Origin: Psettodes erumei
Taxonomy: Eukaryota; Chordata; Actinopteri; Pleuronectiformes; Psettodidae
Length of the DNA stretch: 64,000 nucleotides
Assembly: GCA_016785225.1 (NCBI GenBank)
Contig: JAFBJZ010000617.1
Span: 310,001 to 374,000, forward strand
Direction: 5' to 3'
In this document: piece after piece, positions 11,465-24,164 of the stretch
Layout: each line of letters starts with the position of its first letter
Numbering within the stretch: the stretch's first letter is position 1
Position numbers and translations under genes: made by a program
Notes under the pieces: model-generated
The model's database searches: none
Told to the model about the DNA's origin: nothing
The model's input: the letters and a program-made list of their open reading frames with translations, nothing else

Positions 11465-13228
11465 ATGAGCGCGGTCCTCCCTCGGATAGAGCAGCTGTCC
11501 GCCCGGGTCGTCCGGGTTTTGGGCTGCAACCCGGGACTCATGACTCTGCAGGGAACCAACACGTACCTGGTCGGCACCGGGGCGAGGTGACAGCGTCGTT
11601 TTCTGCAGGAACTCGGCTCGCTTCAGTGAACTAGCGGAATCACCAAAGTCCGGACAAAATGTTCTCGATTTGAAGTTTCCTCATTTGTAGGATAAAGTAG
11701 ACAGAGTGTAGACCAAGACTGAAGACGGAGCCCGACTACTCAACAACCACTAATCACATCGGCATAGACTCGATATTAGAAATATTAATAATTTGGAGAA
11801 GTTTTTGAAGGAATGAAACTGGAACTTGCAGAAATGCACTTAATAAACAAAAAAATAAAACGAATCTTTTAAAAACAATAGTGATCAGATGAGCAGAACT
11901 GTCACATACAAATATGGATAACCAGTTTTGAAGCCTTGTGAATAAAACATATAATTTGTTTTTGTTCCAGGCGGGTTCTGATAGACACCGGAGAACCTTC
12001 CGTACCCGAATACATCGGCACCCTGAAACAGGCACTGACCCGGTTCAGCACCGGCATCCAGGAGATCCTGGTCACACACTGGCATCACGACCACATTGGA
12101 GGGTGGAGGACGTCTGCAGGGACATCACCGGTGGGGACGGCGAGCGTGGACCCTGTTTGTTTATTTTACTGTTCCATCCCTACACGTTATTCTCCTGTTT
12201 TCCCTCCGGCAGGTTCTGGGGTAAGAGTCAGCAAACTGCCCCGCTCCACCAGCCCGGCCAGAGAGGCGGCCGGGAACAAGAGCTACGCCTACCTCAAAGA
12301 CGGAGACGTCATCCAGACGGAAGGGGCTACGCTCAAGTCAGTTCACTCTATGTGCAAGTTGAATATTCACAGTATCTGTAAGGAGCATTTATTCATTAAT
12401 CACTGGAGGTGATCATGTGGAATATCTGTTTTGAGGAGATAAGTGACCGATGCACCTCCTCTCCCAGAGTGCTGTTCACCCCGGGTCACACTGACGACCA
12501 CATGGCGCTGCTGCTGGAGGAGGAGCAGGCCATCTTCTCTGGAGACTGCATCCTGGGCGAGGGCACGGTCATATTCGAGGATCTGCACGACTACATGAGG
12601 TCTCTGGAGATCCTGCTGGACTCTCAGGCCAACCTCATCTACCCCGGTGAGTGAGAACACGCGTGGGTCGCTTTTTTTCCTCTCCGGTTTCTTCAGCTGA
12701 TCGGGCAGAAACTCTGCCGCCGCTCTTCTCTGCGCAGGACACGGCCCCGTGGTCCGAGACGCCAGCTCTAAGATCAGACACTACATCGCCCGACGGCACC
12801 AGAGAGAGCAGCAGATCATTTCGGCCATTCGGGACGGAACAGGAGAACCTTTCTCCTCCATGGAGCTCGTAAAGATCGTGTATAAGGTTGGGACGAAAAA
12901 AAAAAAACAACCCCGTGTTTCTTTGAAGCTTTAATGCCGCCGCTCGGCTGTCCGGGTCACACGTCTTCTGCTGCTTCCTTCCAGGACACCCCCGAGTCCC
13001 TGCACGATGCAGCTAACGTCAACTTGGTCCACCACTTGAGGAAACTGGAGAAAGAAGGCATGATTAGCTCGGGTATGTCAGAGCCGGTTTGTTTGGCCTG
13101 TGCTGTGGTGTAAGTTAGAAACATGCATTCCCGTCAGCTCCATTTCTTTAAGAAAGTAAACAAATATGAACTTCTTTTCTACAGTTCATGAGTCCCCGCA
13201 GAAGGAGATGTGGAAGAGCAACCTGTGA
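11465..13228 (+). CDS. lactb2: Endoribonuclease LACTB2 (metallo-beta-lactamase fold)
   Basis: Seven coding exons: 11,465-11,586; 11,971-12,130; 12,213-12,336; 12,468-12,646; 12,738-12,886; 12,985-13,072; 13,185-13,228 (TGA). All introns are GT-AG. The product aligns end to end with human LACTB2, a mitochondrial single-strand-RNA endonuclease: VVRVLGCNPG and LQGTNTYLVGTG at the N terminus, zinc-ligand motif THWHHDH (exon 2), GHTDDHMALLLEEE and FSGDCILGEGT (exon 4), PGHGPV (exons 4/5), and a C-terminal winged-helix-like tail with HHLRKLEKEG. One base appears to be missing in a G run at about 12,101-12,103. Read literally, the frame breaks after HHDHIGG and stops early in exon 3. With one base restored the protein is 288 aa, the length of human LACTB2, so an assembly error is likelier than a pseudogene. 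The start ATG is the family start. No canonical AATAAA was seen shortly after the stop. Confidence 0.93.
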
Positions 13229-13668
13229 CGTCCAGCAGGACGACGAGGAGGTGGAAGCTTAATCGACTGTTTGGCCAGGAAGATGAAGATACGCCTGGTC
13301 AGCGGGTCCAACTTTTTCAATCAGAAATGATATTAATGCTCGTGCCTGAATGATGGAGGTCAGTCGTGTTGGGATGGAGGATTTGGGGCCTTGGAAGTTT
13401 CCGGACCGACACCAAGACCCGACACCGGGACTGAGCTGCAGCCCGAGTTGAAAAGTTTAGCATAAAGTCGTCCAAAGGTCGGCTGTTGTGAATGTGTGAG
13501 CGTTCTCATGTGGCTCAAGTTTTTACCTCTCAAGCGCCGTGTGTTTGGTTTTTTTTTTAATTTGAACAATTCCCACCTCCTTTGTTGTAAAACCATAAAT
13601 CTGAACATCTGCAGTGAAACAACCAGTTTATTAGTGGAGTTTTTTGTGTAAATCCACAGCGATGCAGC

Positions 13669-13720
<52 letters not shown>

Positions 13721-14005
13721 TCTCAGCTTGTTAATTAACCACCGGTGAACTTTGCTCCAGATGTGCTGCACAGGTTTCACCTCACTAGGTGGCAGTATCT
13801 GCTAATTTAATCTGAGAGACAGTTAAACTGGGACACTTTACAGCTGCAACAAAACTTAATCTCCTGGTGATGATCCAGCTATAAAAACACACATTAGTTA
13901 TTGGGATTATAACCTATAACAGGGACGTATATGAGTGAAAGGTGGGATAGGTCACCCTGTGTTATTATAGGAATATTTTTAACTGTTTACTCCAAAGTGT
14001 CACTG

Positions 14006-14039
<34 letters not shown>

Positions 14040-14055
14040 TAACATATTAGGCTTC
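13229..14055. other. lactb2 3' flank and spacer
   Basis: Presumed lactb2 3' UTR followed by a short spacer. It includes a (GT)n array at 13,672-13,719 and (AAT)n at 14,008-14,037. No canonical AATAAA is obvious; a variant CATAAA near 13,592 is a weak candidate. No other gene is seen. Only about 1 kb separates the lactb2 stop from the putative ncoa2 first exon on the same strand. Confidence 0.5.
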
Positions 14056-14314
14056 ATTTCAGCTGGCTCTGCAGAGATGAGTGGAGGGAGGAGGAGGAGG
14101 AGGAGGAGGAGGAGGAAGGGGTGGTGGTGGTGGTGGTGGTGGTGGTGGGGGGTCTCCTGGTAAAGATAAACAGCCGAGGAGCCTCTGAGCCAGACGAACA
14201 TGGCGGCTCCGGCCCTGGACGCTGCCGCCGCCGCCGCCGCCGCGTCCCGCTGACCCCGCACCGTGAGAGGACTCCCCCCGCAGCGGCGCCCCGGTGCACC
14301 CCCCCAACTCCCAG
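14056..14314 (+). promoter_or_regulatory. ncoa2: Putative ncoa2 promoter and 5' non-coding first exon
   Basis: A GC-rich block with (GGA)n (14,088-14,115) and (GGT)n (14,120-14,149) leads into a CpG-rich segment with a (GCC)n run. It ends in a consensus donor, CCCAG|gtaagc, at 14,314/14,315. It is the first strong donor and CpG-rich block upstream of the ncoa2 coding exons, which begin with an acceptor at 24,146 and so need at least one upstream non-coding exon. A 17-codon upstream ORF (14,200-14,253) lies inside it. Assignment to ncoa2 rests on position and composition, not on sequence match. Confidence 0.45.
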
Positions 14315-14347
14315 GTAAGCGCCCTGTCATTCTGTTGACACCCACCC

Positions 14348-14387
<40 letters not shown>

Positions 14388-14506
14388 CCCTAAATGAAAC
14401 CATGTCCCATTCATGGACTGTTTACATCGCACTTCACGGGTTATTCTGTCCGTTTAATGGCGCCGCGACGTGAGCCGTTATCACGTACTACAGGGTTGTA
14501 GTATAG

Positions 14507-14543
<37 letters not shown>

Positions 14544-16205
14544 AACGTGTGTGTATATATGTATATGTATATCACGGGTGAAACTAGTCGGACATAGTCA
14601 GGAACGAGCAGGTTGTTTTAGTTTGACTCTCGCCGTGTTTCAGCCCCAGAAAATAGATAAATAGATAAATGAATAAATAAACCACGCCCCCTCCCGGAAT
14701 TTAATACTTTAAAAAAATCATTTTACAGGTGTTTTTGTGAGCGAAGTGAATTTGTTGTAGTTTTACGGGCGTAATTTTGAGTTTTGTTTTGTTTTTTTCT
14801 TCCCCCCGGTCGACGCGGTTCGGACTTCCTCAAGTGTCAAGCGAAATAAGTGCACACGCACGCTTCCGGTATGTTGTTTCAAAATAAAACACCGTTTTTT
14901 TCCTTCTTTAAAATAATAATAATTGGTATTGTTATTATTAGTTAACAAGCCGGTGTGTTACGTCACAGCATTCGCTTTACACTGATGTTCACTGGCTGTT
15001 TATGGGATTCACGTCGTGTTTTTTTAAAATCGCTAATACTTAGCTCGTATTGTGAAGCGCAAACGGGTCAACATCCGGTCCAGCTCCCGTTTGTTCACGT
15101 TAACTTGGCAGGTTATCGATCGGCACCGTTAATCACTGAGGCGAAAGGGCCCCGGTCTGTCCGTGACACTCGGTGTTTTGCGGTAACTGTGCGCGTAATA
15201 AACACACACTGCTCAGTTTATTTAGATCAGCCCCCAAGGGAATAAAAACAGGTGGGACGTATTTGTGTCGTCGCTCGTGTGACGTCACAAATCCAGCCTG
15301 GCTCACGGTGCGACACGCGGGCCGGTGCGGGACGTGGTTGTGTATGTGCAGGTATGTTTCTATAGGGAACCTTGTGAGTTTGTGACCAGGTGCCGCCGGA
15401 ATCTTCTGGATACGTTATCTGGACTCGTGACGGGTTTTTTTTTTTGGAGAGGGGGGTGCAGCTTTTTCGAGCTTATTTGTTCTTCTCTGCACCCTGAAGT
15501 GAACTTTGAAAAGTATTGCAACATTTGCACCCCCCACACACACACACACACACACATTTATCTGCAAGTTACTTTCTGTAGTGCTGTGGCTCTTTCATTT
15601 TCCACAGACTAAACTTGCACCTGGATCTGTTTCTGTTGTGCGTTTTTATTTATTTATAATTTTTATTTTTATTATTTTTTAAATATAATTTTATTTTTAT
15701 TATTTTTTAAATATAATTTTTATTTTTTTATTTTTTTAAAAAATATTTTTTATTTATATTTTATATTTTTTTAAATCTATTTTATAGATTTATCAGCAGC
15801 TGACCTCCACCAGTGCGGTGATTCGCGGTTTTCCTTCTAGCTGCAGCGAGAGTGCAGGAATGCGCTTAAGACGGAGATCTTAACGTGAGATTGGCAGCTC
15901 GCCTGGTTGTCGGATCTTTAGTCGCTTGAATTCACCCAACCACGTGAGGGCTCTAATAATGCCCCGACCAATGACAGCGGCGGCGGAGGAGGAGGAGGAG
16001 GAGGAGGAGGAAGGGCAGAGGCTTGTGCAGTTCTCTGCCAGGTCTTATCCTCAGCCAGCAAATCCAAGCTGCAGAAATGTGATTTTTCTTTTTAAACGGT
16101 GTCATCAAACGCTCGCTCTGAGACCAGCCGCGGTTTAATGTTGTCACACTCATGACACGTGAAACCGTCTCCAACGCACAACGTTCACTGTCGGGACGCC
16201 GTCCT

Positions 16206-16245
<40 letters not shown>

Positions 16246-16389
16246 GAGGTGTTGGTTTTTATTCTGGACAGTTTCCAGATGAACTCTGTCCCGTTTCGAG
16301 TCTCTCCCGGTTCATCTGCACATCCACTGGTGTCCAGTACGCGTGGGTGTGTGAACGTTTGTCGTGTTTGTTTATGTCTGGCTCTTCTC

Positions 16390-16443
<54 letters not shown>

Positions 16444-16531
16444 CACCTGGCTCTCTGTCACGTAGCAGAGACAGGCGTCTTCCAGGTCTGATCCTCTTGA
16501 GACCAAGTGCTCTAATTAACCGGCGCTGCAT

Positions 16532-16617
<86 letters not shown>

Positions 16618-17378
16618 CCATGTCATGACTCTTCTGAGAGTCTGCTTTGAACACCACAATTACTGCAGCAGAATGTGCATATACTGTACCTGCAGCGATA
16701 CATGTATGCACATATGTATAATTTCTAACAGTTGTGTAGACACGTTGTGCGACGCAGGCTGCAGGGACACTCTGGGCTTTTTTCTCCTTTTCTCACTGTG
16801 ACAGGAAGGAACTTCTGGCATTTCTAGCTCGTAAAGGAAGTAAAACTTTTGCATATCAGCCGTCACGTGAGAAAACAAACCAACTGTACGTCCAGTCGGG
16901 CGTGCAGCAGCGAGCCGGTCGCTCCGTCCTCAGCCAAGTCTAACCGGTTGCATAACGAGCGCTAATTTGGTTTAGCTGGAGCCGTAATTCTCCCGCGGCG
17001 AGCTGCAGCGCGGCGGCGAGCCCGCGGGCCTCCGGCCGGATAATACGAGCTAATAGCCTAACAGGCTTGTGCTGAACAAACATAGGCCGCGGCCGGGGGC
17101 TAATTGTGGCGTCCGTCGCCGCTCTTTCGGCGGCCGGGCTTCGTTGCTAGGATGACGGCGAGGAGTTCTGTCGAGTTCAACGTTCACGGCGGCGTTCAAA
17201 GCGCCCGGTGTCGGTGCGCCGCTCTCACCCGACAGTCTGTGTGCGAGCGAGCGGCGTCATCACGAAACGTGACGCACGTTTGTGGCCGAGGTCGTAAAGA
17301 TGAAACCCTCGGGTTCCTTCTTTTTTTTTAAATCATTGTTTATTATTGATAAAACTCTTTGACATGTCACCACCCTGC

Positions 17379-17410
<32 letters not shown>

Positions 17411-17528
17411 CCCTCCAGCGTGAATCACAGCCGCAGCCTTTTCTGCCATTGTGTGCGAACGTGTATGCTTACATGTGTGCTCATGCAATGCACAAAGCAG
17501 TTGGGTGGAGATCAGCTGTCCACCCCGC

Positions 17529-17559
<31 letters not shown>

Positions 17560-17649
17560 GCTCTCAGCGGTGGCAGGTGCATGTTGAAATGGTTTGGTGT
17601 GGTTTGAGTCGGCTGTGTCTAACAGCTGACTGAGAGGGGTGGCTGTGTG

Positions 17650-17682
<33 letters not shown>

Positions 17683-19463
17683 AACACACACGGGGGGGTA
17701 AGAGCCAACAGATGTTTCAGATTTGGCCGCTGACTAAAAAACACTCACTTCTTGTTTTTAGTACTTTTCTTTTGGCGCACACACACACACACACACACAC
17801 AGACACACACACATTTTCATTCCTCTCACAATCAGCTGCCACTTGAAACTTTAGCTGTTAACTCACTTTAGCTACGACAACATCCGGTCGTTTCCATTTC
17901 GCCTTTTTGTGGCGTTTTGTGCGTTTTTCGGGGGCGTTCTCACAAAGTTCCCATTTGCAGCGACCGCGGCTCCAATTTAAGTAAATCACGAGCCAGAAAT
18001 AGCGACGCGTGGGGTCAAAGTCGTCGCGACCTTTCTCGCTAAACGTTAAGAGAGAAGACGGGGGGTCGGCGTGAGTCAGCGGAGGAGAGCGCGAAAATTA
18101 AAAAAAAAAAAAAAGTCGAACGTCTCATAAAACGCCCGAGAGAGGATGAAACTCAGCTGTTCAAATAAAGTAAGAGGATTTGTTTCGTTAAAATGATGTT
18201 TGCGAACGTGGAGCGGGAACCCGATGAACCCGGAGCGGCGCCGCGCCGGCCCAGGTCGGCCCCACGGCGTGAGCGAGGCCTCTGACTCGTCCCCCCAGGC
18301 CGGGTCGGTGTCTGGGAAACGCAGCGGGTTTCCTTGTTATTGCGAGACTTCCAGCATCACCAGCTGAAGCTGTGGAGAAGAAGAAGAAGAAGAAAAAAGT
18401 TTGACAAACGCTTCCAGGCATCGGATCCTGTCTCACCCCGTCGGCCGCTGAAATGCATCATGGGAGATACAGACAAAAGGCGTCAGTCGAATCAGCCGTT
18501 CATCGTCGCTGTTTTCTCTCGTGTTGCAGAGGGCGCCGAATGATGTCACAAGGCAGCTCTTTGTGGAGGTTTACCCAGGATGCCTTGCATATGAGTGGGC
18601 ACCTCTATGTTATTTGTATCACTTGTCAGGTGTGTGCCCCCCCCCCCAGGTGTGTGACCCCCACCACCGCACGCTGGAAAGCTTTTGGGTCATTTCTCTG
18701 AGCTCCGTCGGTTTCTGCAGAATCGGTCCATCACACGGCAACTTACGCAAACCACATGTAGGCAAACCAGCTGCTGTGGAGGAGAGATTCACTGGTTTAG
18801 TGAGGAGGAGGAGGAGGAAGAGGAGGAGTGAGGAAGAGGAGGAGGCGGCTCCTCCTCCCCGCTCATGGCGAGTGTGGGGACCAGCGTTTGAACAGCAGAG
18901 CGTCAGAACTGGTTCCCTGCAACTGCAACAGGCTCAGAAAGCAAACACGGACATCCTGACATGGCAACGTGACGCGCGCGTGCATGTGCGTGTCTGTGTG
19001 AGCGTGCGCGCGCGCGTCTGCGCCTCCCACTCTCTCACTTTCGTTTGCACCCGCAGGGACCGAGCCGCCGTCCCGTCCCCCGCCCCCCCCCCCAGCTGTC
19101 GCAGCAACGGCACGGAAACATGACGCGTAACGTCTTCCGGTCAACGCGCCGCTGTTGCCCCAGCGCGTGCACGCGTGCGCGTGTGAGCGCAGGTAGGGAC
19201 GGGACAGACGTGTGCGGACGCGTCGTTTGCGTTAACGCTTCTCAAAGTGACTCTGTGGCCACAGGTGTCCGCGTGCACTTTCACCGCGGCGCGCGCGCAC
19301 ACACACACACAAAAAAACTTTGGGGTCGGTTTGCGTCACATTTCACGCAGTTTGCGCGCGTGTCGCTCTGCGCGAAAAAGCGAGAGCTGAAATAAGACGC
19401 AGCTCTGCGTCCGTCACGTAAGATCAACAGGTCATGCAAAGCGTTCTACAAAAGCCAGACAGG

Positions 19464-19533
<70 letters not shown>

Positions 19534-20268
19534 TTCTGCCATCGACTAACAAGAGGGAGGAGTGTGTGTGTGTTGTGGGAGGAGTGTGTGTGTGATGGGG
19601 GAGGGGACAGAGAGAGAGAGAGGATTTGTGGCATGTAGTTTGTCAGCTGTCATTAGCACACACACACACACACACACACACACGGAGCACAGAGAGAAAA
19701 GAGGAGAGCAAATCCAAAAGGAGCGCGCGCGCGCGTGTGTGTGTGCACGCGCGTGTGTCGTCCGGCATGGGACGGTCGGCCGGTTCCGGACTCGTTATGG
19801 ACCGGTTTAGCCGAAGCCGGAGGTGAGTGAGCGACTCTCTTTCTCACACGCATTTGCGCTTCGTCTGCCGTCGACGCTCATTCGCAGGATGGACTTTGAA
19901 TAGAAGTAATGCGATGTAACGTAACGTAACGTAACGAAAAGTAACGTAAAGTAACGTGAGGTCCAGCAGCTCGACGGTGTGTTCGTGTGTCTGATGCTCA
20001 CCGTGTGTGCGTGACCAGTCACACCTGGACTTTGAGCTGCCGTGTGTTATTGCGGTTTTGACATGTGTGTGTGTGTGTGTGTTTTTTTTGGGTTGGGGGG
20101 TGGTTGTGAATGACTGGTCTCACACACACACACACACACACACAGAGACACACACAGAGTGCACAGTCAGCAGACCCGGTCGCTCTGCTCTGTCACCTGA
20201 GGTCTGAGCAGCCAACTGTTCGCTCCGTTTGCTGCTTCAATAACAACTGCTGTAAACACACCCCCTTC

Positions 20269-20322
20269 TTCTTCTTCTTCTTCTTCTTCTTCTTCTTCTT
20301 CTTCTTCTTCTTCTTCTTCTTC
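20269..20322. repeat. (CTT)n polypyrimidine mirror tract
   Basis: About 17 uninterrupted CTT/TTC triplets, a pure polypyrimidine strand opposite polypurine, followed within 140 bp by a (TTA)n array (20,458-20,498). Such tracts can form triplex (H-) DNA. Reading frames through it give only poly-Phe or poly-Lys and are not genes. Confidence 0.85.
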
Positions 20323-20457
20323 TTTTCTTTTCGTGTGTGTTCCATAAAGATGGTTGATGGCTTATTAGGAGAAAATACAGTCGAGACAAATACGAAAAAA
20401 GTTTGGAAGGAGGCGGGATCTTGTACTTTCATTTTCTCAGAAGGAAGCAAAAGTAAA

Positions 20458-20498
<41 letters not shown>

Positions 20499-21052
20499 GC
20501 GTCAGATATTTCTCTCTGAACTTCCTGTTCCTGGAAGTTCATTTAAAAAAAAAAGGCTCAGCTGTGACTGTATGTTAATTTTCACACCGTGCAGATAAGT
20601 CACTCAGCGCTGGAGTTTGACCTCGGCCACAAACTCCTGCGCTGTTTTTGCTTTCAGTTTGTGCGTCAGTAGTTGCGTGTCAGCCGCCAGCAGAGTCGCT
20701 CTACCCGCAGTCCCGCTTTTTAGGAAACGTGCATCTGCGTTGTCGGCTGGTGTGCGACTGTAACGCAAATCCTTTTCTGTCAGAGATCACGGTTTGGGAG
20801 TCCGCTTCGACTCGATTCACAAGTCGTGTGAATCTGAGAAGCTCGAGGAGGAAATCAAGTGTTTGCAGGGGAGGGCGAGCGTCACTGACACAACACAAAG
20901 CTCCCCCTCTCTCTCTGTGTGTGTGTGTGTGTGTGTGTGTGTTGTGTGTCTGCGCAGGCTTCACTGTGACGTCCTCACTGTGTTTTTCCATGCTCGCTCA
21001 GGTCCAGAGGTTTCACCGCTGCACGGACTCGGGGGCCTGCCATCTTTCCTGC

Positions 21053-21089
<37 letters not shown>

Positions 21090-22000
21090 TTCAGCAGTGT
21101 TTGTGTTGTGCGTTCTTGACTTTACTCTTTGTCGGTTCACAACAACAGATACATTCTGTTTGTCCTGCCGCACGCAGGAAACCGCATTAGGAAGCTTTGT
21201 GTGTCTTCTTGTGCGTGTTTGTGTGCGCGCTCGCGATCGAGTTAGCATCTGGGCAGGCACGTCAGGCGTTATTGATCGCGGCCCACGATCGATCGGGCTC
21301 TCTCTCTCTCTCTCTCACTCTCTCTCTCTCTCTCACGTCACACGCAGGCGCACGTGCGGCGTGACGAGCGGCCCGCCGTTAAAAATGACGACTAAACGTG
21401 ACGGCGGCAGCTGATTGGTCCTGTTCAAATACCAATTAGTCTGTGTTTGTGGAGGAAGGAAGTGGGTCGACGCGTTCGGCTCGACTTCGGCGTTTGCTTT
21501 CCTTTCCAGCACGCCGGTGTCAGGACTCTTTAACAACAGCTGAGTAAAACAAAACAAAACAACAAAAGAAAGACGTGGCCGCCAGGTGGCCACGAGCGAG
21601 GGAAGTCGTCGAAGCCGAATCGCCAAAATCCTGCGTTTTCCAGCAGCGATGGCGGCGTCAAGTCGGCGTGCCGTTTCAAGCAGAACGCGTCACCTGGGAA
21701 CGTTCCCCGCCCTCATTGGTCAGAAAGTGTGTGAGAAAGTAAACACAGGAAGAGGGTTTGCGTGTTCTGGACCGCTGCACGTTACATCAAACACCGCACA
21801 CAGCCGCTGCAGTTTGCACGCCCTGCGGCGTCCCACAATGCAAAGCGCCCCCGGGTTACAGCAGCTGGTCGGTTAAAAAATTTTGCGTAGCGGCGTCTGC
21901 GTCGAAGTTTCTCGCCGTCAGACGACCGATCGGTGTTTTATGGACGAGGTTTGGTGCTTGGTGCTGGTGCAGAGCAGCGGTCACAGCAGAAAATGTAACT

Positions 22001-22031
<31 letters not shown>

Positions 22032-22067
22032 TAATACTGGACTGTTTTCCTTTGAATACACAATGAA

Positions 22068-22107
<40 letters not shown>

Positions 22108-22209
22108 GCTTTTACTACACATGAATTATTTATATTTATTCTTTATTCTATTTCTATATTCTATCAGCCTCTGGCGTTCCCTCATTGAACATTTATGAGG
22201 TTAATGCTC

Positions 22210-22240
<31 letters not shown>

Positions 22241-23112
22241 GTGTATGTGTGTGTGTTACCTTGTTTGTGTGACAAGCGCCACACAAACACAAAGTGATCG
22301 ATCAATCGGCTCCTCTCAGCTCCAGCTGTGAAGTGACCGGACGAGATGGAATAACCCGAATGCAATCTGCAGTTCAAGTCACATAGACTGAAGAAGCGCT
22401 TGTCGTCCCCGGCAACAGGCGCCAAGCTGGCGCGCGGCGCCGTACGGCAGACGGCGGACACCATCCCTGCAAAAAGCCACAGCATCGTCATCGTTTTTTT
22501 TTGTAATATGCTCAAAACCACAACTGTTCTTCGAGCTAAAACCCGAGGATGACTCAGTCCTTTAATAACAACCTGCTCTACTGCCATGATGACTCGCATC
22601 TTGTTGGGGGGGGGTCTCCATATGCGAACGCACCCAGTTCCCAAACGGGCCGCACCGCTCTGTCTTATCTCCACCCGGCCGTCACCCGACACCCGCCTGC
22701 TCCCACCCCCCCCAACCCGTCACCTGTGGCGACAAAAGCAGGAAGTGGCGTGTTACGTGAAAGCCGAACCGACCAGAAAGACAGTTTGTGGTTTAAATAA
22801 AACCCGTACGGGAGGCGCCGGGCCACGTATCAAACGCCCACACACAGAGCCGGGGTCAAACACAGTCCAGGTTGGCAGAGGAGACGGGAGTCTCGTTACA
22901 ATACAAGAAATAATAATAAAAGGAGAAATAAATAAAGCGCACACCTGTTCCAGTCGTGGAGAGTCCCCCCCCCCCCGGCTTTAATTCCTTAATGGCCGAT
23001 TTGACCCTCGTGGGCCCCCGTCCCTCTGGAGCTTGCAGGTTTTTAACCTGGACTCGCTCTGATTGCATTAGTATCGAGGGCTTTGGTCGCAGGCTGCATT
23101 AGTGTTAAATCA

Positions 23113-23216
<104 letters not shown>

Positions 23217-24164
23217 TGTAAGCAAAGCCCTCTTGATGGTGATGTTATCTCATGATGTCAACATCACCTGGCTCATGTAACCAGTGACAACCTGCGGCCC
23301 GACAACACGGACGACAGCAGCCGAAGCCCGGTGCATCATGGGAACTAAGACGCCATTTATTACGCTTAATGACAGTTGTCAGAGCGCTGGATGCCCCGCC
23401 CCCTCCGCACCAACCCACCCATCCGTCTCATCCTCTTCGTATCCTCCTTTCACGTCTCCTTCCACCTTCTCCTATCCATCCTTTTTCCTTCTCACCTTTC
23501 CTCCCCCCTCCCCCCCCCGCTGCTGCTGCTTCCTGTCTCCGCTCTCCTGCCGTCATCTGCTCTGCATCAGCCCGTCCATTATGTAATGCGTCAGGTGACC
23601 CGTCGGCCTTAAAGTCCCACCGCCTCCTCTCCCGCCGGATTCGGTCGCCGTGATGGCGTTCACCCGGGACGTCTTCTGCGCCGGTCTTTGTCCCGTCGTG
23701 AACAAAATAAATAGAAAATAAATGAAGTTTTCATTCACGGTCCAAAGAAGGAGTAGATAGTCGGACGCTTTTAGTTCACCCTCGCGTCCTGTGACGCCAG
23801 CGAACGGCGAGACTTGTCGGTCTGGTCGAGCTCCTTAACAACCCCCGGCGAAGACAAACACGCGCCGGGCCGACGGGACCAGTTTTTGTCGGCAGAAGCG
23901 GCGTTTCCTCGGGTGTTTACTTTTTCGTCTCCTCTCCACCCGTCTGCGCTCTTTTATTCGTTTATTTATTTTGACGTCAGGGCCGTCTACGTCCACCCAC
24001 ACCCCCCTGTAATTCCCGCGGGGCCCGTCACAGCGGTGCATTGTGGGCGAGGTGCCGGCAGCGGCGCATCCAATCAAAAGCCTCCTCGCGATGGCGCAGC
24101 ATTTAACGTGCTGTTATACACACATTTTTTATTTCTGATCTCCAGGTGCTGATATTCGCTGAAG

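Noticed and set aside
11465..13228. lactb2 as a pseudogene because of the exon 2 frame break
   Set aside because: All other exons, splice sites and catalytic motifs are intact, and one added G gives the exact family length.
16152..16628. 158-codon frame and similar THTHTH or CVCVCV frames elsewhere
   Set aside because: Translation of CA/TG microsatellites; no conserved segments or splice logic.
18521..19123. 200-codon + strand frame in ncoa2 intron 1
   Set aside because: Low-complexity Arg/Glu-rich and CpG-driven content; no recognisable domain and no matching splice sites.
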